DNA of 64,000 nt from CAZAPO01 sp044841755 (GTDB lineage Bacteria; Bacteroidota; Bacteroidia; Flavobacteriales; Flavobacteriaceae). Each line of letters begins with the position of its first letter. Position 1 is the first letter of the stretch. Below the pieces are notes generated by a model that did no database searches, was not told the DNA's origin, and saw only the letters and a list, made by a program, of their open reading frames with translations. The DNA lies in contig JAXOFM010000002.1 in the NCBI GenBank assembly GCA_044841755.1, forward strand, positions 468,798 through 532,797. The letters are read 5' to 3'. This document shows, in pieces, positions 1 through 9,402 of the stretch. The position numbers and the translations under genes were made by a program.

Positions 1-669
1 ACTTTGCTGAACAAAATATTCTCTGTCCTTTTCTAAACCAGATTTTTCAAGCACACGTTCTAAAACCAATTCTCCCCAATTCCCTTGCATTTTACTATCG
101 CCTTTAAGAGCTTTGGTAAGATTTGTAGCTTCTTTACTCATTTGAATATTAAGCTCCTTAAGTCCTTCTAATTGAGTTTTGAGAGCTGAATGCATACTAA
201 TGCTTTCTTTTTGAGTGTCTTCAACTTTCTTTTCGAAGGTTTTTATCTTTTCTTGAAGCGGATTAAGAATATTTGATATTTGCTCTTTATTCTGTTCACT
301 AAACTTACTTGATTTCTCTTCTAATATTTTATTTGCCAGTAATTCAAAGTCTTTACGTAATTGCTCTTGTTGTTTAGCTAGTTCTTTATCTCTTTGTTCG
401 TTTTGCTTTTGAAGATTCTCAAACTCAACATTTTTTTGAACGAGTTCTATATTTAATCCCTCACGCTCATCTCTAAATTGATCGCGTTCTTTTTCAATTT
501 CTTCAATTGTCTTTTTTAAAGTGTCATTAGTAAGGTTTAATTGATTTTCTCTTTCGACTAAAGTGCTTTTTTCACTTTTACTCTTTAGCTTACTGATGAG
601 CATTCCTAAATAGGCGCCTAAACCAGCTGCAACAAGAATTGAAAAGACTAAAATGAGGTTGTCGTTCAT
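1..669 (-). CDS. rmuC: DNA recombination protein RmuC (partial, C-terminus outside window)
   Basis: The reading frame runs from an ATG at 669 to the left edge without a stop, giving the first 223 residues. Residues 5-24 form one hydrophobic membrane anchor. A long Glu/Lys/Gln-rich coiled coil follows to about residue 185. The last visible part holds KGDSKMQGNWGELVLERVLE, the entry to the RmuC nuclease-like domain. RmuC proteins limit recombination between inverted repeats and are treated as predicted nucleases; the catalytic core lies outside the window. The TPR gene upstream is read in the same direction, with 86 bp between them. Assignment rests on the coiled-coil layout plus the GNWGE motif. 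Confidence 0.9.
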   Translation of the reverse strand, partial: MNDNLILVFSILVAAGLGAYLGMLISKLKSKSEKSTLVERENQLNLTNDTLKKTIEEIEKERDQFRDEREGLNIELVQKNVEFENLQKQNEQRDKELAKQQEQLRKDFELLANKILEEKSSKFSEQNKEQISNILNPLQEKIKTFEKKVEDTQKESISMHSALKTQLEGLKELNIQMSKEATNLTKALKGDSKMQGNWGELVLERVLEKSGLEKDREYFVQQS

Positions 670-755
670 TAATAATTTGATTTTTATCAAATATAAAGAT
701 TTGGATCTTTAAGGGTAAAGAATAAACTTTTAATTAATTAACAGTATTATAATTT

Positions 756-2483
756 TTATTTAATGGAGGTTGTCACCTTCATATCTGCATCTTTCCAAGC
801 TTTATCGAACTCTACTTTAATTGTGTTGGCTTCATCCACTTTGTCTTGAGCCATAAGAGCATTGTGAAGTCCTATTAACGACCAGCCATTTTGTCTTAAT
901 ACTTTTAAATCTTCTCGATAAATCTGTTCTGCGGCTTCATATTTCTTAGCTTCCATTAAGATATGTCCTAAGTTTTGTCTTGGTGGAATATGCCACGCAG
1001 AAGGTTCGTTGTAAGTTAGATTATCTTCAATTTCAACAGCTTTTCTAAGATGCTCTATGGCTGTATCAACATTATTATTGGCAAATGCATATTCACCAGA
1101 TACAATTTCATAAGCTAATTCAGCAATCATTGTTCCTGGATCAAAACCAGTAGCCATATTTGTTTCCATATCAGGATCGGTAATATAACTTTGAATAGCG
1201 TCAAGTTCCTCCTTGGCTTCCTTTAAATTGTTCTTTTTTATAAATGCTATTCCTCTTGAATAATGCCAAATGAGTTTTAAATGTTTGATGTCATCATTAG
1301 GTTTTGGATAGGTTAATATATCATTCCATTTACCAAACCTTGTGTATGCCAATAATGGAGTAGCAGCAAAATTTTGTAAAAAATGCATTTCTTTCATTTC
1401 TCCAACAGGAACTTTCTCTGCTGTTTTCTTTGCTGCATCAATGGCTATGTCACTTGCTCCCAATAAGCTTGCTGCAGACCATAAAAAATGAATATTATGA
1501 GGATAATATCCAAGAGGATACATTCCTTGTGCATAGCATTGTGAAATATAATCTTCGTCGGCTAGAATTGCTTTTTGATTGGCCTCTACGGCATCTTTAT
1601 ATCTTCCAACTCTAATATAAATATGAGAAGGCATATGAACCAAATGACCTGCGGAAGGCATCAACTCACCCAATCTGTCAGCTGATGGAACACCAAGGTC
1701 TGGTTTTGGTAACTCAACCATGTGAATATAATAATGATGTGCTCCAGGGTTATCAGGATCAATTTCTATCGCTTTTTCCAGAGCAGCTTTTGCTTCAGTA
1801 ATATCTGGTTGTGGATTTCCTTCTTTATTCCAATAATTCCAAGGTGTTGTATTCATTATAGAAGCAGCGTATAGAGTCTGAATATTAGCATCGTCTGGAT
1901 ATTTCTTCACCACTTTTTCCATAGCTTTCATATAAGCTATATTTAATTCAGCAACATCTTTACTCAAATCTGTTGAGTATCTATGAGATAATGCTTCAAT
2001 TAAATCACGCTCTTTTTGTGTCGCAGTATTTAATGAATTAGTCGCCTTTTTAATGGCATCATTATAACTTTTCTTTCTTTCATCATCTGGAAGCGGATCA
2101 TTAATATTTGGTCCTAAGGCATAAGCTTGTCCCCAAAATGCCATAGCAGCTGTAGGATCAAGTCTGGAAGCTTCTAAAAAAGATCTATGTGCTTCAGCAT
2201 GATTAAATGCATAGGTAAGACGTAACCCTTGGTTGAAAAATTGTTGAGCTTTGGCACTCTTTGTACTGATCTCATAGGTTAGATTCCCCAAATTTTCAAA
2301 TAAAGGAGAAATCTGTTTTGTACTGTCTATTTCTTCAAGTAAGAATTTAGCAGGAGTACATTTAATATAGCTAGTAACTAGTTTGGGTGTTGTTTCTAAT
2401 TCGTTATTGGAAATATTTATAACAAAAAGAAATAAAGCGATTAGTGCGATTCCTGAAAGGAGTATACTCAATCTTGTATTCAT
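756..2483 (-). CDS. Membrane-anchored tetratricopeptide repeat protein
   Basis: A 575-residue protein with an N-terminal hydrophobic segment (about residues 5-24) that should anchor it or act as a signal peptide, leaving the rest outside the cytoplasm. The body is helical and TPR-like. One clear repeat near residues 82-116 contains FNHAEAHRSFLEASRLDP, another near 230-250 contains ALEKAIEIDPDNPGAHHYY, and a further pair lies near the C-terminus. I see no catalytic motif. Such proteins are usually scaffolds, but the specific partner cannot be read here. It sits between the B12 transporter genes and rmuC and is transcribed in the same direction as both, 114 bp after btuD, so it may be a separate unit. 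Confidence 0.85.
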   Translation of the reverse strand: MNTRLSILLSGIALIALFLFVINISNNELETTPKLVTSYIKCTPAKFLLEEIDSTKQISPLFENLGNLTYEISTKSAKAQQFFNQGLRLTYAFNHAEAHRSFLEASRLDPTAAMAFWGQAYALGPNINDPLPDDERKKSYNDAIKKATNSLNTATQKERDLIEALSHRYSTDLSKDVAELNIAYMKAMEKVVKKYPDDANIQTLYAASIMNTTPWNYWNKEGNPQPDITEAKAALEKAIEIDPDNPGAHHYYIHMVELPKPDLGVPSADRLGELMPSAGHLVHMPSHIYIRVGRYKDAVEANQKAILADEDYISQCYAQGMYPLGYYPHNIHFLWSAASLLGASDIAIDAAKKTAEKVPVGEMKEMHFLQNFAATPLLAYTRFGKWNDILTYPKPNDDIKHLKLIWHYSRGIAFIKKNNLKEAKEELDAIQSYITDPDMETNMATGFDPGTMIAELAYEIVSGEYAFANNNVDTAIEHLRKAVEIEDNLTYNEPSAWHIPPRQNLGHILMEAKKYEAAEQIYREDLKVLRQNGWSLIGLHNALMAQDKVDEANTIKVEFDKAWKDADMKVTTSIK

Positions 2484-2597
2484 AATTGAAATTTTTTATG
2501 CTGTGGTACAAACAAAGAAACTAAACCATGTAAGATAAAAGGGGAATACGCTGATTTTGAAAATCATTTGAATTTACGGATTTTTTTCAAAAGGAAA

Positions 2598-3392
2598 TTA
2601 TTTCTTTACTCTGAAACTTCCTGTCTGATCGTCAAAAATTATTAAGTCTTCTGGGAAAAGCTCTTTAAAAACTCCTTTGTTTATGAGATTGCAAGGTTCA
2701 TCTGAAATTACATTGTTCTCTGTCATAATAATGAGCTTATCACATAACTGAATGGAAAGGTCAATTTCATGAGACGAGAATAGTATCGTTTTGTTATATT
2801 CTTTTGCCAGCTTTTGCAACAGTTTTAAAATGTAAGCTTTATGATAGATATCCAGATGTGTTGTAGGTTCGTCTAGTATGATTAAATTAGTGTTTTGAGC
2901 AAGCGCTCTTGCTATCATTACTTTTTGTAATTGACCGTCACTTAGTTCAAAGCATTTTTTGTTCTTTATTTCAACCAAATTGGTTTGTTGAAGCGCATTG
3001 TTAATAACCTCAAGATCTGTTTTGGTTAAGCTACCAACCCAATTAGTATAGGGTTGTCTACCTAAACCTATTAATTCAAAAACGGAGAGGTTTTTTGAGG
3101 TAACAGTGTCAGTGAGAACTAAGCTCAATACCTTTGCTAGTTCTATATTTGAGTATTTATCTAAGGGTTTTCCATTAATTTCAATTTCACCATTAAGCTT
3201 TGGTTGTACTTTGGTTAAAGTTCTAAGCAATGTAGATTTTCCTATCCCATTAGCACCAATAAGTCCGACAAGCTCTCCAGAATTCAATTCAATATTAATA
3301 TTAGATGCAATAGTGATCCTATCTTTTCGGTTGATATAACCAATAGAAAGATCTTTTGTGTTTAGTATGATATTTTGATTCTTTTTATCCAA
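2598..3392 (-). CDS. btuD: Cobalamin/iron-type ABC transporter ATP-binding protein
   Basis: A 264-residue ABC ATPase. Walker A is GANGIGKST at residues 46-54, the signature is LSDGQ at 150-154, Walker B is LIILDEP ending at Asp174-Glu175, and the switch histidine is His208. The Q-loop position reads VLTD, without an obvious glutamine. It is the last gene of a tight set: its start is 2 nt after the stop of the permease gene. The FecE/BtuD family powers uptake of B12, haem or ferric siderophores. The cobalamin riboswitch and receptor on the other side of the locus favour B12. The ATPase class is certain; the substrate is inferred from neighbours. Confidence 0.9.
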   Translation of the reverse strand: MDKKNQNIILNTKDLSIGYINRKDRITIASNINIELNSGELVGLIGANGIGKSTLLRTLTKVQPKLNGEIEINGKPLDKYSNIELAKVLSLVLTDTVTSKNLSVFELIGLGRQPYTNWVGSLTKTDLEVINNALQQTNLVEIKNKKCFELSDGQLQKVMIARALAQNTNLIILDEPTTHLDIYHKAYILKLLQKLAKEYNKTILFSSHEIDLSIQLCDKLIIMTENNVISDEPCNLINKGVFKELFPEDLIIFDDQTGSFRVKK

Positions 3393-3394
3393 TT

Positions 3395-4426
3395 TTAAAA
3401 CACCATTTTTCGTTTTCTAACTAATAACCAAATAACAACGGGAGCACCTATTAACGATGTTATTGCATTAATTGGTAGGGTATAATCGCTCATAGGTAAT
3501 TGGGCAATGCTATCACATATAAGCATGATAATTGCGCCAAAAATAAAAACTGCTGGAATTAATAATTTATGATTTGAAGTATTAAAAATTTGCCTGGTCA
3601 TATGCGGAATTGCCAGACCAACAAAAGCAATTGGTCCAGCAAAAGCTGTAATAGTTCCAGCTAACAAGCTAGTTGCAATGATTATAAGCATTCTACTCCG
3701 CCTAATATTTAGTCCTAAACTTTTAGCATAGTTTTCGCCCAACAATAAAGTATTTAGAGCCTTTATAGTAAAGATGCTCAGCAGTATTCCAAAAGAACAC
3801 ACAACAAAAAGTACAAATAATTCATTCCAGCTTAAGTTACCTAAACTTCCAAATCCCCAAAAAATGTATTGTTGTAGTTGTTCTGCAGTAGCGAAGTAAG
3901 CTAATACACTAACTATAGCTGCAGTTATGCTAGCAAACATTAGTCCTATAATTAAAATTGCCATGGTATCTCTTACTTTAACTGATACTAACATTACGAT
4001 TAATAACACAAGGAAACTTCCTAAGCTTGCCGCAATTACCAAACTCCATTTTGAAGTTAGAGCTAAGGCCATAGAACCTGAAAATAATGATGCTCCCATA
4101 ATGGCAAAAGCCACTCCTAAACTTGCGCCAGAACTTATTCCCAGTACAAAAGGACCAGCTAACGGATTTCTAAAAAGTGTTTGCATTAATAGTCCAGAGA
4201 TTCCTAATCCAGATCCAACTAAAATAGAAGTGAATGCCTTTGGGAGTCTATAATTTTGAATGATGTAACTCCAGTTTTCATTTTCAATGGTATTACCTAT
4301 AAGCGCATTAAATACATCCTTCAAAGGAATAGCAACAGATCCAACACTTAAATTAATGAGGAAGAAGACAATAAGTACTATTGTTAAAAGAATAAATGAC
4401 AGTTTATATGATCGAATACTTCCCAA
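3395..4426 (-). CDS. btuC: FecCD/BtuC-type ABC transporter permease
   Basis: A 343-residue polytopic inner-membrane protein of the BtuC/FecCD family, with roughly ten hydrophobic segments. The family signature after the second helix is clear at residues 87-100 (NPLAGPFVLGISSG), and the later GPIAFVGLAIPHMTR motif marks the region that contacts the ATPase. It lies 1 nt after the binding-protein gene and 2 nt before the ATPase gene, so the three are almost certainly cotranscribed. It should form a dimeric channel with BtuD. Length matches the family. The substrate is taken as cobalamin from the riboswitch-linked receptor next door. Confidence 0.9.
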   Translation of the reverse strand: MGSIRSYKLSFILLTIVLIVFFLINLSVGSVAIPLKDVFNALIGNTIENENWSYIIQNYRLPKAFTSILVGSGLGISGLLMQTLFRNPLAGPFVLGISSGASLGVAFAIMGASLFSGSMALALTSKWSLVIAASLGSFLVLLIVMLVSVKVRDTMAILIIGLMFASITAAIVSVLAYFATAEQLQQYIFWGFGSLGNLSWNELFVLFVVCSFGILLSIFTIKALNTLLLGENYAKSLGLNIRRSRMLIIIATSLLAGTITAFAGPIAFVGLAIPHMTRQIFNTSNHKLLIPAVFIFGAIIMLICDSIAQLPMSDYTLPINAITSLIGAPVVIWLLVRKRKMVF

Positions 4427-4427
4427 A

Positions 4428-5516
4428 CTACTCTAAAGGTTTAAAAAAGTACGGATTATAATTTGGAAGCAGATCAGGATGACAGATTTTAATAATATCT
4501 TTCAAAACCAAATCAGGTCTGGCTGTTCCCATTTCGTAATATAAAACACCTCCTTTAGCGCCAACAGTATTTGAGAACGAAAATACTTGTTTGTTTTTAT
4601 ATGCATCAAAAGAGGTATAATGTTGATTGGCATTTTTAAGAGCTTCAAGACTTTTGTAATATGAAGGGCTTAACCAAATATTAGCATCTTGTGCTTTGTC
4701 AAAAACAGTCTCAAAGCTTAATGCAAGACTTCCTTTTTCTGAGGTGTCTTGCCACAAATAATTGACATTAGCATCCTTTAAGAATTGGGCTTCAGGACTG
4801 GTACCACTAGGTAGATACCAAACATCTTTATGCAATGCTCCACTTAATATTGTTGGTTTCTGCTGAGCACCTTTTGCCAATTGTTTAGCTTCAAGATAAT
4901 CTTTTTCAATAGCATTGAAAATAGAATCTGCTTCTTGTTCTTTATTGAATAAAACACCAAAAAATTTAATCCACTCAGCTTTTGCTAAAGGCGAATTTTC
5001 TACCCAATCCCCATTATAAATTACTTTAATGCCAGATTTTTCGATGGTACTAAAGGTTTTATTAGTTCCATCAATACCAAAACCAATAACAATGTCAGGT
5101 TGTAGCTCTAACAATACTTCGGTGTTTATTCCTTCATTTTTACCTAATTCACGAACTAACCCATCATCAATTCTTTTTCTTGTGTTATCTGATGAGATAT
5201 AATCACTCCCTGGAAATCCAACAAGTGCATCTTCAACACCAAGCAGTTCTAAAGCTGGAATGTGCGTAGTAGAAGTAACAACGATTTTGCTTATAGGTAA
5301 ATCACTTTTATTAAAAGTATGGCTATAGGTTTTTTCAGAATTTGGCCATGGATTTTTTATTTCTATCGTTTTTGAACTTTCTGTGCTTGCAATACTAAAA
5401 CCTTTTGCATACTTAGGTTTAGTGCTGATTAAGTTTTCATTTTCTAAACCTTTTTTCTTTTTTTCTGAGCAAGAAAATGAGATGATAAGAAATATATAAA
5501 GTGCTAGCTTTTTCAA
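4428..5516 (-). CDS. btuF: Periplasmic cobalamin-type substrate-binding lipoprotein
   Basis: A 362-residue class III periplasmic binding protein. The N-terminus is a lipoprotein signal with the lipobox ending at Cys16 (IISFSC), followed by a lysine-rich stretch. The first lobe carries IPALELLGVEDALVGFPG and the later ELQPDIVIGFG, both typical of BtuF/FecB proteins; an alpha-helical linker near residue 210 joins the two lobes. As first gene of the btuFCD set it would deliver ligand to the permease. The 84 bp upstream contain a TACTTTTG element on this strand (5534-5541) with no good -33 partner. Unlike the divergent receptor gene, this side shows no riboswitch of its own. Confidence 0.88.
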   Translation of the reverse strand: MKKLALYIFLIISFSCSEKKKKGLENENLISTKPKYAKGFSIASTESSKTIEIKNPWPNSEKTYSHTFNKSDLPISKIVVTSTTHIPALELLGVEDALVGFPGSDYISSDNTRKRIDDGLVRELGKNEGINTEVLLELQPDIVIGFGIDGTNKTFSTIEKSGIKVIYNGDWVENSPLAKAEWIKFFGVLFNKEQEADSIFNAIEKDYLEAKQLAKGAQQKPTILSGALHKDVWYLPSGTSPEAQFLKDANVNYLWQDTSEKGSLALSFETVFDKAQDANIWLSPSYYKSLEALKNANQHYTSFDAYKNKQVFSFSNTVGAKGGVLYYEMGTARPDLVLKDIIKICHPDLLPNYNPYFFKPLE

Positions 5517-5599
5517 GATTTATAATTTGAACTCAAAAGTAAATATTATTTGAACATTTTCTTAAATAGTCAGATTCAAATTGATTAATTTCGCACTGA

Positions 5600-5765
5600 A
5601 TTTTGGTTCTGCTCATTTATATGAACAGATTAAAAGGGAATCTGGTGCAAATCCAGAGCTGTTCCCGCAACTGTAAGCTAGAAAGCTTTATGCAAACTTC
5701 AAGTCACTGGAAAATTCTGGGAAGACGTGCATAAAGACGCAAGTCAGGAGACCTGCCAAATTCAA
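5600..5765 (+). promoter_or_regulatory. Cobalamin riboswitch
   Basis: The conserved B12-aptamer elements occur in order: GGTGCAAATCCAGAGC (about 5644-5659), CCCGCAACTGTAAG (5663-5676), GTCACTGG (5703-5710), CTGGGAAGACG (5717-5727) and the closing AAGTCAGGAGACCTGCC (5740-5757). Binding of adenosylcobalamin to this RNA normally lowers expression of the gene behind it, here the BtuB-type receptor that starts about 75 nt further on. A weak promoter (TAATTTCG, 5586-5593) would begin the transcript right at the aptamer. The linker to the receptor start holds a small hairpin, AACTTT with AAAGTT around 5778-5797, that may be part of the expression platform. Confidence 0.95.
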
Positions 5766-5839
5766 AACAATTTGTCAAACTTTCGGGATAAAAGTTTTGA
5801 TGCATGAATGCATACTATTCCGAGTAATTTTTTATTTAA

Positions 5840-7765
5840 ATGAATGCAAAAAAAATTGCGTTAGGTGCTTTTTTAGCACTAACATCGACTGTAACTTTTT
5901 CACAGGATGAAGAAATCAAACAACAAAAATTAGACGAAATAGTCGTCACTGGATCTAGGTTTGAGATTAAAAAAGAAGATTCAGGTAAGGTAATCACGAA
6001 GATCAATCAAGAAGAACTTCAAAGAATGCCGGGAAAGTCTGTAGCTGAAATTATTAATGCTACTGTTGGTCTTGAAATTAATGGAACTAAAAGTAACGCT
6101 GGACAAAATCTTAGTTATTTTGTTAGAGGTGGTAGAAATCGTCAGGTAGTAATATTAGTTGACGGTATTGCTCTTACAGATGCTTCACAAATTGCTAATG
6201 ATTATGATCTTAGACTGTTACATGCAGATCAAGTGGAATCGATAGAGATTCTTAAGGGAGCTTCAAGCACATTGTATGGCTCTGGAGCTGCAACAGCTGT
6301 AATAAATATTAAGTTAAAGGAAAGCAGTAAAGATATATTTAAAGCTAACTTTAGAAGTGTTTTAGGAAGTAATCAGACTAGTGATGATAATGGTTATGGT
6401 TTAGAATCATTTCAAAATAGTGTTTCATTTAGCGGAAGCTTGGATAAACTAAGCTATTTAATGAGCTTTGGAAATACTTATTCTGATGGATTTTCTGCTA
6501 TAGCAGACGGAACAGAAAAGGATGCTTACAATGCAATTAACACCAATCTTAAAATTGGATATCGTTTTTCTGATAAATTCAATTTAACATTATATGGTGG
6601 ACACGATAAGTTTAAAGCTGAGTTCGATGATAGCTTTAGTTTTACAGATGCTGATAATTTATTGACAAGTGAACAACAAAGAGTGGGACTAAGTTCAAAA
6701 TTTGAATACAACAATGGTAGCTTGAACGTTAATGCAACTTATAATGATATTGAAAGAGATACTGAGTCAGGTTTCCCTTCACTTTTTACATCAAATAGCT
6801 ACGCATTTGACATTTTTAATAAGTACAACTTTAACAACAAGTTTTATACAGTTCTAGGAGTAAATTATAAGAAAAGTGAAATGGAGAGTTATTCGGTTCC
6901 GTTTGGTGAGACAGAACTTTCAAAGAGTATTGATGGAGAAATTGCATCTTTTGAAATCATAGATCCTTATTTAAATTTAGTTTATATATCTGATTTTGGA
7001 CTGAGTATTAATTCTGGATTACGTCTAAATAATCATAGTGAATATGGCTCACATTTGGTGTATAGTATAAATCCGTCATTTAAAGAAGATACTTCTTTTG
7101 GTTATTTAAAAGGGCTTGCTAGTTTTAGCACTGCATACATAACTCCATCACTGTTTCAGTTGTTTGAACCAACTTATGGAAGCGCTGAACTTGAACCAGA
7201 AGAAAACGAAACTTTAGAATTTGGAGTAGAGCTTGGGTTCAATAAAAAAGCAACGATAAGTGCAGTTTATTTTAACAGGAAAGAAACCAATTTTATTGAC
7301 TTTGTAGATTTAGGAGGTTTTGTGTTTCAGTACAGGAATATAAATGAAAGCTTTACAGCTAGCGGATTGGAGCTTGTGGTTGATTATAAAGTTTCACAAA
7401 AATTGAGAGCTCAATTAAATGGTACGTATACTAAAGTAGAGGAGGATTTAGATTTACGAATTCCAGAAATAAAAGTGAATGCAAAATTAGATTACAGCTT
7501 TAATGAGAGTACGTTCGCGAGTCTTTCTTATCAGTTTAATGACGAACGTAATGATGCTTTTTATAATTCGTCAACGTTTATGACTGAAGATGTTGTTTTA
7601 GATAGCTATAGCTTATTAGATTTATACGTAAGTCATACTGTTTTGAAAAATAAGATGACCCTTTTTGCAAATATCACGAATCTCTTAAATGCAGAGTTTC
7701 AAGAATTATATGGCTACGCAACAAAAGGAAGAAACTTTAATATTGGATTTAGTTTAAGTTTATAA
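5840..7765 (+). CDS. btuB: TonB-dependent vitamin B12 receptor (BtuB-type)
   Basis: A 641-residue outer-membrane receptor. A signal peptide ends near residue 21 (TFSQ). The TonB box DEIVVTGSR is at 32-40. A plug domain follows, with RGGRNRQVVILVDGIALTDA near residues 91-110 and GASSTLYGSGAATAVINI near 137-155. The remainder is a beta-barrel ending in GFSLSL. It would bind corrinoid outside the cell and pass it inward using TonB energy, handing it to BtuF. The cobalamin riboswitch immediately upstream supports B12 as the substrate more strongly than sequence alone, since receptors of this class vary in ligand. The ATG at 5840 is directly followed by the signal peptide. Confidence 0.92.
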   Translation: MNAKKIALGAFLALTSTVTFSQDEEIKQQKLDEIVVTGSRFEIKKEDSGKVITKINQEELQRMPGKSVAEIINATVGLEINGTKSNAGQNLSYFVRGGRNRQVVILVDGIALTDASQIANDYDLRLLHADQVESIEILKGASSTLYGSGAATAVINIKLKESSKDIFKANFRSVLGSNQTSDDNGYGLESFQNSVSFSGSLDKLSYLMSFGNTYSDGFSAIADGTEKDAYNAINTNLKIGYRFSDKFNLTLYGGHDKFKAEFDDSFSFTDADNLLTSEQQRVGLSSKFEYNNGSLNVNATYNDIERDTESGFPSLFTSNSYAFDIFNKYNFNNKFYTVLGVNYKKSEMESYSVPFGETELSKSIDGEIASFEIIDPYLNLVYISDFGLSINSGLRLNNHSEYGSHLVYSINPSFKEDTSFGYLKGLASFSTAYITPSLFQLFEPTYGSAELEPEENETLEFGVELGFNKKATISAVYFNRKETNFIDFVDLGGFVFQYRNINESFTASGLELVVDYKVSQKLRAQLNGTYTKVEEDLDLRIPEIKVNAKLDYSFNESTFASLSYQFNDERNDAFYNSSTFMTEDVVLDSYSLLDLYVSHTVLKNKMTLFANITNLLNAEFQELYGYATKGRNFNIGFSLSL

Positions 7766-7766
7766 T

Positions 7767-7795
7767 AAAAAAAGCCGCTTTAAGCGGCTTTTTTT
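7767..7795. terminator. Bidirectional intrinsic terminator
   Basis: A GCCGC/GCGGC stem with a short loop is flanked by A-runs on the left and T-runs on the right, so it can act on both strands. It lies between the convergent receptor gene and the S41 protease gene; the protease stop codon sits inside the T-run. Confidence 0.9.
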
Positions 7796-9257
7796 ATTGT
7801 TCTATATTTTTTTTGAAAGTTTCTATCATGTAAGGTTCCAGATACATAATGTCTTCTGTTGGACCGACCATAAAATTTTGTCCAACAATTTCTGGAACTT
7901 CAATTTTAGGAAATGAAATTCTTCCGTTTGCTTGAATATCTGCCAAAGCTAAAGCTAGCAAAGGTTCGTTAACATCACCTAAGACTCCCATGTTTCCTGG
8001 ATTTTCTCTAAGATCAAAACTTGGAGTTGGCATCATACCATTTGAAGGTACTTCTTCAGATGACTTATTTAAAGTAATAGCAACTAAAGGCTGCATAGCA
8101 TATGTATGATTCGGATTAGCTCCTTCACGCTGCAAATTTTGTGAATCATAAATGGTTATAGAAGCTTGTGATTTTCCTTCGGTGTTGTCCCCAATATGCA
8201 CAACATCAATATATGCTTTTAAACTGTTTATCATCATTTCACTTGCTGAAGCAGAAGCGCCTGTTGCAATAATATAAACCTTATCAAGATTTAAACTATT
8301 AATAGCTGTGCCGTCTTCTAATTGATTATCAAAATCAACATCAAAATTGTTTGAAGACAGATCACTATTATAAACTAGCTTAGCAAATACTTGACTGTTA
8401 AATTGTCCTGTAACCATACTTCCTAAATACGACGCGCTTCTAACAGAGCCTCCAGGGTTGTACCTTAAATCTATTACAAGGTGATCTATATTGCTTCCGG
8501 AAAAAGTAGCAAAAGCTGTATTCAACTGACTGTCAAAATCGGCAGTAAAGCCATTGTACATTAGGTATCCTACTTTTTTAGCCCCAACATCAATAATTTC
8601 TGTTCTAAACACGGGGTTTTCCGTATAGGTTTCTCTAGTCATTACTATTGTTTGACCATTTGACGTAATAATATCATCATTTAGGTTTGTTGGTGTTCCA
8701 TTGTCATCATAATCAGCAAAGCTAACAGTATACGAATCCTGACCAAATAATTGTGAGAAATTAGAATTTGTAATAGTTGTTCCATCAACTTCTGTTATGA
8801 CATCACCACGTATTAAGCCTTGGTTGTCAGCATTACTATTAGGTAATACGAGTCTAACTACCCCAAAAAGATCTGTTGCACTTCCTGGAACTGGATATAA
8901 ATTCATTTCAAATCCAGAACGTTTACTAGTTCCACTAAACTGTTGCTCTAAAGCAATATAATCATCTACAATCCAGCTAAAGCGATCAACAGTTTGTCTT
9001 TGATAGATTAAACTTTCAAAAAGCTGCTCTGGAGTACTGAAAGAATTCAAATAATCGGCATATTCTTCATTTGAAGAGAACCTGTCATCAGCTAAGTTGG
9101 CAATATTATCCTTGTATAAATAGACAGCGTTCATGCCTTTCCATACAAAATCATTTATTTCATTAGCTGAAACGGCATTATCGTCATTATCTTCAAAACA
9201 GCTGACAGCCAATAACGGAATGATTAATAGGAGTAAGGTTTTCTTAGAAAATTTCAT
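7794..9257 (-). CDS. S41 family C-terminal-processing-type protease, lipoprotein with PDZ domain
   Basis: A 487-residue lipoprotein: the signal ends in AVSC with Cys20. A helical N-terminal domain is followed by a PDZ domain (about residues 118-170, containing GLIRGDVITEVDG) and the S41 protease domain. The probable nucleophile is Ser337 in GASASASEMM and the base Lys362 in TEGKSQ, 25 residues apart, the same spacing as the Ser-Lys dyad of Prc. Such enzymes cleave exposed C-termini of envelope proteins. It is read divergently from the ECF sigma operon across 145 bp, which makes a link to envelope stress signalling possible but unproven. Confidence 0.9.
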   Translation of the reverse strand: MKFSKKTLLLLIIPLLAVSCFEDNDDNAVSANEINDFVWKGMNAVYLYKDNIANLADDRFSSNEEYADYLNSFSTPEQLFESLIYQRQTVDRFSWIVDDYIALEQQFSGTSKRSGFEMNLYPVPGSATDLFGVVRLVLPNSNADNQGLIRGDVITEVDGTTITNSNFSQLFGQDSYTVSFADYDDNGTPTNLNDDIITSNGQTIVMTRETYTENPVFRTEIIDVGAKKVGYLMYNGFTADFDSQLNTAFATFSGSNIDHLVIDLRYNPGGSVRSASYLGSMVTGQFNSQVFAKLVYNSDLSSNNFDVDFDNQLEDGTAINSLNLDKVYIIATGASASASEMMINSLKAYIDVVHIGDNTEGKSQASITIYDSQNLQREGANPNHTYAMQPLVAITLNKSSEEVPSNGMMPTPSFDLRENPGNMGVLGDVNEPLLALALADIQANGRISFPKIEVPEIVGQNFMVGPTEDIMYLEPYMIETFKKNIEQ

Positions 9258-9402
9258 AGCATTGTTAATTTCTTTTTTAAACTTTAAATTTAACTACAAT
9301 ATTGTAAAAATAAAATATTTTCGAAGTTGATGTAACAAATTCTAAGATACATCGTCGTAATGTCAAATAGTCGTAATAAGGCTGTTTAACTAACCACAAA
9401 AA

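Noticed and set aside
3927..4253. 108-residue frame on the plus strand inside btuC
   Set aside because: Shadow of a strongly supported membrane protein gene; composition is Ile/Ala/Pro-rich antisense noise with no domain.
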